A stretch of DNA of 64,000 bases from NCBI RefSeq assembly GCF_029867415.1, contig NW_026705001.1:23501-87500 (forward strand), read 5' to 3'. The notes under the pieces were generated by a model that ran no database searches, was not told the DNA's origin, and saw nothing but the letters and a program-made list of their open reading frames with translations. The stretch's first letter is position 1, and each line of letters begins with the position of its first letter. Positions 47,705-64,000 of this stretch are shown here, piece after piece. The position numbers and the translations under genes are program-made. This DNA is from Vicia villosa. Taxonomy: Eukaryota; Streptophyta; Magnoliopsida; Fabales; Fabaceae.

Positions 47705-48015
47705 TAAATGTAGGGGGTGTTCAGATCTGATCCAATCTAAAAAAACCCAAAATCCAAACCAAATAAACTAAAAATCGAAAAAAAACCGAACTTTTTTTGG
47801 ATGAGTTTGGATATTTTATAGCATAATAGATTGGTTTGGTTTGATTTTCGGTTTATTGTATGAGAAGTCAACTGATCCAAACCAAACCAAAATATTTATT
47901 TCTTTATTCTTATCTTATTAAATATAATGAATATGTCATTATGAAAACAGGTATCTAATCTATGATATTAAATATCCGTCATCCAAAATATAATAAATAT
48001 TAAATATAATAGATA
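47705..48015. other. Upstream region of the GDSL gene with hAT-like relic
   Basis: AGGGGGTGTTCAGATC at 47713 followed by repeated AACCAAAC and GGTTTGGTTT motifs (to about 47900) resembles a truncated hAT-type element. No right end or target duplication was found. No coding sequence. Confidence 0.4.
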
Positions 48016-48020
48016 ATAAA

Positions 48021-48167
48021 TATGAAATTTTAATGGAAATGGCTTTTAAAGTCAATGGTCATTCTTTAATATGAAATTTTAATGGAAATGGCTTTTAAAG
48101 TCAATGGTCATTCTTTAATATGAAATTTTAATGGAAATGGCTTTTAAAGTCAATGGTCATTCTTTAA
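48021..48167 (+). repeat. Perfect 49-bp triplication
   Basis: A 49-bp unit starting TATGAAATTTTAATGG and containing AAGTCAATGGTCATTC is repeated three times with no mismatch (48021-48069, 48070-48118, 48119-48167). Absence of divergence indicates recent slippage. It lies about 350 bp upstream of the GDSL gene. Confidence 0.97.
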
Positions 48168-48364
48168 TTATTGATTTGAAAATAATCAATGGTCATGATG
48201 AGTTGAGTTATAAGTTTTTATAATTTAGTGTTGGAGTAAGAATACTTATTCTTGGAGTAAAAATATTCATTATCTGGAGGGATATTCTTACTTCAAGAGT
48301 AAGTTATCAAGACTTATTTCTCATTATGATCATTGATTCTTCTCAATCTATTTGTTAAAATTAA

Positions 48365-48563
48365 GGACAAAACTTAGGTACAATTTTTTTAGGTGTAGTT
48401 CTTACTATTTTCCAATGAAAATGTGACAAATATACTTAAATATTATTTAGTGAGTGAAAATAGGAAAAATTTGCATACATGTAAGAGGAGATTTTACACT
48501 TGTCATATTTTCATTAGAAAATAGTAAAAATCACACCTAAAGAATTGTACCTAAGTTTTATCC
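48365..48563. mobile_element. 199-bp Mutator-type MITE
   Basis: The element is flanked by identical 9-bp TAAAATTAA (48356-48364 and 48564-48572). Ends are GGACAAAACTTAGGTACAA and its near-perfect inverse TTGTACCTAAGTTTTATCC, extending with a few mismatches to arms of about 65 bp. Nine-bp target duplications and long inverted arms fit the Mutator superfamily. It lies in the loop of the host hairpin MITE. Noncoding. Confidence 0.88.
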
Positions 48564-49936
48564 TAAAATTAATGAGTATTATTTTTCTCTCTCCACATTT
48601 AATTACTTATTAATTTTAACCATTAGATTCAAAATAATCAATGGTCATGATGAGGAGTAAGTCTTGATAACTTACTCTTGGAGTAAGAATATCCCTAGAC
48701 ATGACAACAAAACCCGTACCCGTGGGTATCCACCCAAATCCGCCCCGAAGTTGACGGGGAAAACCTAGGGGTGTTCGCGGTGCGGTTTGGGCGGTTTTTT
48801 GCATAAAAATCATCCGAACCGCAAGAGAAAAAATTATGCGGTTCGGTTTGGTTCGGTTGAATTTTAAAATAAAACCAAACCAAACCAAACCAAACAAAAG
48901 CGGTTTGGATTGGTTCGGTTGGTTCGGTTTTTTCCAATTTTTTTTTATAGTCAATAATAAACAAATACCAACATTTAACATTACCAAATAACAAGTCTTT
49001 CATACAAGACCCTATGTTACACGATGCTGCTTCACTGTTTCAGGATACTTGATGGACACCAAATGATACACAAAACAAACACACTACATCAAATGTCTAA
49101 CAAGTCTCATTATAAAATCATACATTTAACAAACACCAAATAAAAAATGTCTCATAATATATAAATTGTAACACAAATACTGCCTGTTTCTTAATAATAA
49201 TATACTAATATCAAATAATGCATGCTTTCAATCCTTCCATTTTCTTCCAATGCTTCCATAACATCTGCAATATAAAAAGAACACAAATTATGATCTTATA
49301 AAAATGCTTCTAACTTTCTATAATAAAAAACGAGGTTTCTTAATTTCTACAAATAACAAATATAATTTCTAACTTTCCAGTAACTAATGCTTTCTTCAAT
49401 TCTTCAAATATGCTGTTATAAATATGTTTTCTTCAATTCTACAAATAAAATCATGTTTCTAACTTCCAATAAACTTCATAAAGTAACTAAAAAATCAAAG
49501 AGTAACAAATATGCTTTCTTATTTCAGTACATGAGATAGGAATAGACTAATTATAAGCAGAATATCACAAACTAAAACAAAATGAAAATCTAACATATAG
49601 ATACAATAACTAAGAAAATCAAAAAATAAAAAATATTCTTCGATTCAATAAGTTTCATTCAGGAACTAAAATTAAAGCTAGTATGCTTCATTCAGAAGAC
49701 TTCATTCAGTAACTAAAAACTTCAGTATGCTTCTTCAATTAAATATGCTTACATTACCTAATTTTGTGACGAAAGTCGAAAGCTAGTCAGATTCAATATC
49801 GGAAAGCCCTTCATTGAGTTGTGGGATCGGAGCCATTTCTAAAAACATATCAAATATATTAACAAATGTTAGACATTGCTAGAATTTACAACAATTGAAT
49901 AAAATAGAATCATCGATCATGAAAAAAATAAAGTTT

Positions 49937-49939
<3 letters not shown>

Positions 49940-50001
<62 letters not shown>
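49940..50001. repeat. (TA)n(CA)n microsatellite
   Basis: About 44 bp of alternating TA followed by about nine CA units, inside the inner hAT-like element. Confidence 0.95.
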
Positions 50002-50751
50002 CTTGTTCTACCTTCTCTAAATCTTCCAAGTGCTCTTCAATATCCACTTGCAAAGGAGAGGATCTTGATAAGAAAAAGCTGGTGGGAAAGGAAACCGAAG
50101 CTCATGATTTCCATAGGTCTTATCAGCCATGAATGATATAAAATTTTGTTCTAAGCAAATAAACAACAGAACATTCTATAATTTCATCTCATCTTTATCT
50201 TTGTTAAAGTTATACCATACTTGCAAGTAAATAACAGAACTATATATAATTTCATCTCATCTCTATCATTGTTAAAGTTATACCATATTTGCAAGCATAA
50301 ATTGCTTAAAACCATTCAAAATAACAACGCACAAAAAACCTACAGAACCATATGGTTGTACCACTAGGCTACTTCATTTTACATCAGAACAATAATAGTA
50401 CCCAAAGTTACCTGATTTTCGGCCATGGAAATAGAAAAGGAAGCATCAGAAACATCAACTTCTTTGTCAACACTCATATCTATTATAGAAAGATATGAAT
50501 AAAATCCATTCAAATTTGGGGGAAAACAGGGGAATATGAAGAAAGAGGTAACAAAAGATGAAGAAATGAGATGATAGATTTACTGCTTACCTAAGAAATA
50601 GAAGAAGAAGATGAAGTTTAGAACTGCTGAATGCACAAGCGAGTTTGATTTTTTCGCAACCAGATTCGTAACCCTAGCTCGTGTGTTTGGTATATCAACT
50701 CAATGTTTTCGTAACCCTACTTGTGAGGTGAACAACTTCCTAACTAAGTAG

Positions 50752-51490
50752 GAAAAATTTACTTCCTACCCCTACAATTGTCTTTCTACCCCTATAATCA
50801 AAATTTTTGGACAAAATTACCCTCGTATAAATAGGTAAATTTTTTTTCATTTTCAACTTTTTAGTGATTTTGAACAAACACTCTCCTTTCTCTCCACGAA
50901 ATACGCTCCGGAACCCTTCTGAAGACTCTTCCGGTTCACACAATCACCAAACCGGAACACATTTGGTAAGTGATCCGGTTTGCAAAATTTCAAAAAATCA
51001 GAAGAAAAAAAATACACACCGGAACACATTTCTAAACTGTTCCGGTTTGTAAAATGCTCACCGGAACACTTTCACCAACTGTTCCGGTTTGGCCAAAATG
51101 TTCACCGGAACAGTTTTGAAATGTGTTCCGGTGAGTATTTTACAAACCGGAACAGTTTGGAAATGTGTTCCGGTGTGTATTTTTTTCTTCTGATTTTTTG
51201 AAATTTTGCAAACCGGATCACTTACCAAATGTGTTCCGGGAAGAAAAAAACTTAATCGGAACTGTTTTCAAAAGTCTTCCGGTTTGTAATTTTGTGAACC
51301 GGAACTCTTACCTCAAGTGTTCCGTTTTTGATGCGCGTAGGGGTGCAGATTTCAAATTTTTTTGACTTTTTGAAAAAAATGGTAAATAGTAAAATGGTAA
51401 AATGATTATTAGTACTTGAGGGTAAAATTGTCATTTTTAAAAAATTGTAGGGGTGGGAAGGCAAATGTAGGGGTAGGAAGTAAAATTTTC
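50752..51490. mobile_element. 739-bp Mutator-type element with CCGGAAC array
   Basis: Flanked by identical 9-bp ACTAAGTAG (50743-50751 and 51491-51499). Ends are GAAAAATTTACTTCCTACCC and, inverted, GAAAATTTTACTTCCTACCC, so arms match almost perfectly and continue inward. The central 420 bp (50908-51325) hold 18 half-sites of CCGGAAC or GTTCCGG, strictly alternating, centred near a TTTGGCCAAA palindrome at 51088-51097. Target size and long inverted arms fit Mutator-type non-autonomous elements. Small open frames here are low-complexity products of the repeats. It is the youngest insertion in the nest by position. Confidence 0.9.
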
Positions 51491-52279
51491 ACTAAGTAGC
51501 AGACCATGTGCTTTTTTTATCGTTTGGGTTGGGCTATTGAATAATTTGGGCCTTAGAGTTAAATAAAGGGAGGTAATTAGTAAGTGCTGCGGTTTGGTTT
51601 GGTTTGGGTTGGTTTCAACATATAAACCGCAAACCGAACCGAACCGCGCGGTTCTGTCACAAAATGGCTCAAACTGATCCGAACCAAATGCGGTTTTTAC
51701 GGTTTTCGGTTTGGTTTGGTTCAGTTAGCGGTTTTTTATTGGGTTGGTTTGGTTTTGATCACCCCTAGGAAAACCTGCTTTGACTGGGTTTGGGTTCGGG
51801 TTTGTGTTTTCTCCGATTACAAAATACGGGGACGGGTCGGGTAATGGAGACACTTGTACCCACCCCGAACCCGCCCCGTTTATTTCATTGTGTATATTAT
51901 TATATATTTTTTATAATTTAGAATATTAAATATGTGGCTAAAGTTTTGATATTTTGATTTGTATTTATTATTAAAAATATTTGAAATGTATTATGATTTT
52001 TTTTTAAATTGTTTCATTTTATTATTTATAAAGTAATTTAATTTTAAAAATAATGAGTATTTCGATTAAAATAATTGATTTCACTAAATGGATGGTGGCG
52101 AGGCAGGGATACCCAAACCCAACCCAAATCCATTTGAGTCGGGTTTGAGTTTTAATTCTTCATCCCCGTTTGAGTTTGGGGCGGGGAACGCAGACTGTTT
52201 GGACATTCGGGTTTGGGTTTGGGAGAGGTAATACCCGTCCCCGACCCATCCGTTGCCATCCTTAAATATCCCTCCTCTT

Positions 52280-52700
52280 ATAAGAATCTTCATTTTTCTA
52301 TATAAAAAGTAACAAAGTATGCAATAATCCTTATCTCGCACAATATTTAAAAATATTAATAAAATTTATATAATTATAATATCTTAAAATTAATATAATT
52401 TATGAGTTATGATAGATATTTCAGTTTCAATTGTAAATTTAAAAAATAAAACTCATAAACTTTTTATTTTTTAATTTTAATACAAAAAATAAAAAAATGT
52501 TCAATATATTTCATTTTAATAATTATTTAATTTCTTATATTTATATAAAATCTTTATATTTAAATTTCACTTAAATGTTTAATAAAATGTAGTATTTTTA
52601 TATTTATAAAATCTTGAATGCATAATGATACTCAATAAAAAGATTTAAATACTAATGTATAATAACGATTAATTAATAAACATATTATCATAGTTATAGT
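52280..52700. other. AT-rich spacer
   Basis: No gene or element recognised between the nested transposons and the truncated LINE. Confidence 0.5.
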
Positions 52701-52715
52701 TTTTTAAAATTTTAA

Positions 52716-53735
52716 ATGCGGATGACCTGTTTGCCTTTACCTGATTTTGTTATTAGAAAGTTGGATAGCCTGTGCAGGTCTTACATTTGGTCTGGAAAAG
52801 CTACAATTTCTAAGAAAAGCCCGGTGGCTTGGAAGAGAGTTTGCTGTCCAGTCAAGCAAGGTGGGCTCAATGTGATAAATCTGAGCGTTTGGAACCAAGT
52901 GGCTTTGCTCAAATGCTTATGGAATATTGGCATGGAGTTAGACAATCTCTGGGTGAAGTGGATACACACGTACTACTTAAAAGGTAGGGATTTTCTGGCT
53001 GAGAATCAGGGTAACAACTGTACCTGGATTCTTAAACATATCCTGTCAAGTAAGGCTGACATAGGTAGAATCGATAACTGTGGGAATAGCATGAGGAACC
53101 AGAGGCAGTTTAGTATGATGAAGATCTATAATATCTTGATTGAGGATAATGTGAGAGTTGAATGGTACCATATGATGACACATAACTTTACTAGACTAAG
53201 AGCAAAGGTGATACTTTGGTTAATATGCCAGAACCGGCTGTTTACCAAAACAAAGATGGCGAAAATGGGCATGCTGCAGAATACGTTATGCGGCTTGTGT
53301 AAAGAGGACAATGAAGATCTTGACCATCTCTTGTTCAAGTGTAAGAGTACTTTCGTCATTTGGCAAGGGATTTTCAAATGGATGGATATGAAGCTAGAAA
53401 GCAACCTTGATATGGCTTGGATTAAAAGGAAATCCAAAGGTAAAGGCTGGCCTAATATACTTCTAAAAGCTGCTGCTACTGAAGTTTTCTATGGCATTTG
53501 GATGTATAGGAATTCTATGATATTTGGTAGTAAAGGGTCCTATAGGGATACTCATAGTGTTATTAGATCTATTATAGATTCTTTAGTCTATAGAGGGTGG
53601 ATGAAACCCAAGTATAGAAATCATTTAGTTAATATACTCATGTAAATAAGTTCAAGTTATATGGGCTTTAGCCTTGCTTGTAATAGTTCTTTGAAATGAA
53701 TAAAATTCTTTTATTTCAAAAAAATAAAAATAATG
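52716..53735 (+). mobile_element. 5'-truncated L1-type LINE with open 309-codon frame
   Basis: A continuous frame of 309 codons (52716-53645) encodes the ORF2 C-terminal part. It begins in the thumb/linker (LPDFVIRKLDSLCRSYIWSG, then AWKRVCCPVKQGGLNVINLS) and continues to a zf-RVT zinc finger (LCGLCKEDNEDLDHLLFKC: two Cys, His, Cys). The RT palm and endonuclease are absent because the copy is truncated at its 5' end. About 70 bp of 3' untranslated sequence and an A-rich tail (53717-53735) follow. It is on the opposite strand to the LINE relics at 4-32 kb and belongs to another family. The intact frame suggests recent insertion. The frame is not an independent gene. Confidence 0.88.
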
Positions 53736-53777
53736 ATAGACAATCATTAAATTTTTTTTTAATTCTAATGCAACTAG

Positions 53778-58522
<4,745 letters not shown>

Positions 58523-58532
58523 TAGATACTAG

Positions 58533-62440
<3,908 letters not shown>

Positions 62441-62467
62441 CTAGTATATAACCCGCGCAACGCGCGG
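62441..62467 (-). mobile_element. Helitron-type 3' terminus c
   Basis: Minus strand: hairpin CCGCGC-gtt-GCGCGG (62467-62453), 8 nt, CTAG ending at 62441, then T. The element would run right, beyond the window. Confidence 0.75.
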
Positions 62468-62469
62468 TT

Positions 62470-62873
62470 AATATTTATAGGATTTCTTTCTAATGAATTT
62501 ATTTAAACAACTATTATATGAGTTTATTATAAGATTTGAAAATATGTTGAATTTTACAGAATAATAAAAAATAATGTAATTGTAAATAATTTAGAAATTA
62601 CATTATATTTTATTGATTAGTTTGTATCTTAAAAATTTAATTATTTTAATGCGTAAATATCTTTAGATGATAATATTTTAATAACTTCCAACCACTATAA
62701 ATTTACAATTAAATTAAATAAAAAATATATAAACTTGAAGAGTGGGAAACCGAGATTGCCTTATGTGTCATCCTGAAAAATGTTTATGATTTTTAAATTC
62801 ATTTTTAATATTTATTTTATCACTTTATTTGTATTTATTTTAGTTCTCATTTTTAATATTGTATTTTAATATA

Positions 62874-62939
<66 letters not shown>

Positions 62940-64000
62940 TATTTGACCAAACACAAAAAAGAGTCACGTATATTAATTAATAGTAATATCATATAATATA
63001 TAAAATAAAAGTTTAATTGAGAAAATCTCTTATATATCACTGAAAAAGATAAATGAAAAATAAAGACAAAAAAAACATATTTGAAATTTCATATATTTTT
63101 TATTCTTTCAATTAATTATAGCAATGAAAAAGAGAACTCAAATAATATATTAGTCTAATTCTATGATACACGTTTTCAATCTTAAATTCATTCTTATAAT
63201 CCAATGAGATTTATCAACTCACATTTTTCTCATAAAAATGTGATTCAACCTAAAAATTCAAAAAATAATGAAATTATAATTATGATAAAAAAATGACTTT
63301 TATATATACATAAAAAATTAATAGAATAATCGTTAACTATCCTATCTTTTTCGTATAAAATTTTCTCAATTTTATTACGATTAATGAAAGATTCCATCAA
63401 ACACAATTTATTTTTTAATTAATTTCAAGCTTTGGCATGTTGTTTAAATATCATACAATTGAGCTTGTTTTAACTTTCATCATTTTGCAGTTGCTCCTCC
63501 ACTTACTTCACATGGTGACGATCATCTACTTTACCTGTGTTATTTTAGAAACTACTTATATATTCATAAAAGTGTGATATATATTATTTACATCCCCAAA
63601 TAAAATACAATACTCAATAAAAACATACCTAAATTATCTATACAATCTAAATAAAACATAACACTTAATCAAGATTTTGACATTATATATAAATATATAA
63701 ATTAGAATGGATAAGAGTTATAAATTATAATTATGAATGAGATACAAATCCATAATACGAATATATAATAAAAACAGAATTATAAATTACAACTATGACT
63801 GCGATACAAATGCATAATACAAATACAAAATAAGAATATTTTCTTCCACCTACAAAGTACAATCTCTTTGATCAAAACATTCTCATATAGGCGGAGATGT
63901 TAAAGAAAAGACATATTTATAGTCAATCATCATTTTTAATTTTGTTGGAATCGAAAAGTCTAATTTTTTGGTCATTACTAATGACATAAAAATGTAGGTT
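62470..64000. other. AT-rich DNA to window end
   Basis: No gene recognised. A further (TA)n tract lies at 62875-62936. If terminus c is real, this is the interior of a third Helitron-like element. Confidence 0.4.

Larger units (their letters stand above)
48766..51767. mobile_element. Inner hAT-like element, 3.0 kb, 8-bp target duplication
   Basis: Flanked by GGAAAACC on both sides (48758-48765 and 51768-51775). Ends are TAGGGGTGTTC and GATCACCCCTA. Both subterminal zones (48775-48930 and 51585-51755) are dense in CGGTTTGG/CCAAACCG motifs, typical of hAT transposase-binding regions. Inside, a minus-strand exon-like stretch at 50477-50412 reads MSVDKEVDVSDASFSISMAE and ends at a GT donor. No hAT dimerisation domain or BED finger was found. 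It is probably a deletion derivative carrying a remnant gene. A Mutator-type element is inserted at 50752. Confidence 0.88.
48696..52264. mobile_element. Outer hAT-like element with 8-bp target duplication
   Basis: Flanked by AATATCCC on both sides (48688-48695 and 52265-52272). It starts TAGACATGACAAC and ends GTTGCCATCCTTA, imperfect 13-bp inverted ends. Subterminal sequence is rich in ACCCGTACCCG/GGGTTTGGGT motifs. Without the element nested inside, it is about 560 bp and noncoding, so it is a non-autonomous member. The 8-bp duplication is the basis for the hAT assignment. Confidence 0.88.
48276..52275. mobile_element. Host hairpin MITE split by nested insertions
   Basis: The left arm 48276-48338 (GGAGGGATATTCTTACTTCA...) is an inverted repeat of the right arm 48636-48695 plus 52273-52275, with only five mismatches in 63 positions. 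The right arm is interrupted by the 3569-bp hAT-like element. Removing later insertions gives an element of about 215 bp. No target duplication was found for it, so its outer limits and superfamily remain open. Confidence 0.75.

Noticed and set aside
48616..49003. Minus-strand frames of 102 and 123 codons
   Set aside because: They run across hAT-like termini rich in CGGTTTGG repeats. The FGLVWFGF-type product is simple-sequence translation.
53126..53437. Minus-strand 103-codon frame
   Set aside because: Complement of the LINE ORF2 frame at 52716-53645.

Overview
The window is nuclear DNA from a flowering plant, most likely a legume. The base composition is strongly AT-rich and the genes have introns. 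It contains a canonical plant histone H2B with a plant-type histone promoter, an ENOD8-like GDSL esterase, a SKIP24-type F-box gene, and plant LINE, copia, gypsy, hAT, Mutator, Tourist and Helitron-type debris. The legume call rests on the ENOD8-like gene and on repeat sequences I associate with legume genomes; no database was searched.

Only three genes look intact, all on the minus strand: histone H2B (33883-34302, no intron), SKIP24-like F-box protein (38981-40124, four exons, 249 codons) and an ENOD8-like GDSL esterase/lipase (46009-47673, five exons, 397 codons from the first ATG). For the two spliced genes, exon phases, splice sites and stop codons agree with one unbroken reading frame.

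From about 1 to 34 kb the window is a mosaic of partial duplications. Its pieces are an orphan copy of the H2B promoter (1052-1150), four decayed L1-type reverse transcriptase segments, four intron-bearing fragments of SKIP24, repeated LINE C-terminal segments, five copies of a 1.2-1.4 kb block that naturally lies just downstream of H2B, two gypsy protease relics, two root-cap/LEA-like pseudogenes, copia gag-protease debris, and two tandem arrays of a 232-bp unit derived from the LINE. Nearly all pieces share one orientation. This suggests repeated unequal exchange or block duplication of a single ancestral H2B-LINE-SKIP24 neighbourhood.

From 34.5 to 46 kb the intact SKIP24 gene and a Tourist-like MITE lie in otherwise gene-free AT-rich DNA. 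Upstream of the GDSL gene (48.0-52.3 kb) is a nest of transposons whose boundaries can be read from target-site duplications. A hairpin MITE contains a 199-bp Mutator-type MITE (9-bp TSD) and a hAT-like element (8-bp TSD). That element contains a second hAT-like element (8-bp TSD), which contains a 739-bp Mutator-type element (9-bp TSD). The innermost one carries a regular array of alternating CCGGAAC / GTTCCGG half-sites.

A 5'-truncated LINE with a 309-codon open frame follows at 52.7-53.7 kb. From 53.77 kb to the end the DNA is extremely AT-rich. Three Helitron-type 3' termini (short GC hairpin, 8-9 nt, CTAG, T) all face the same way, two of them abutting long (TA)n tracts. I see no protein gene in that last 10 kb.
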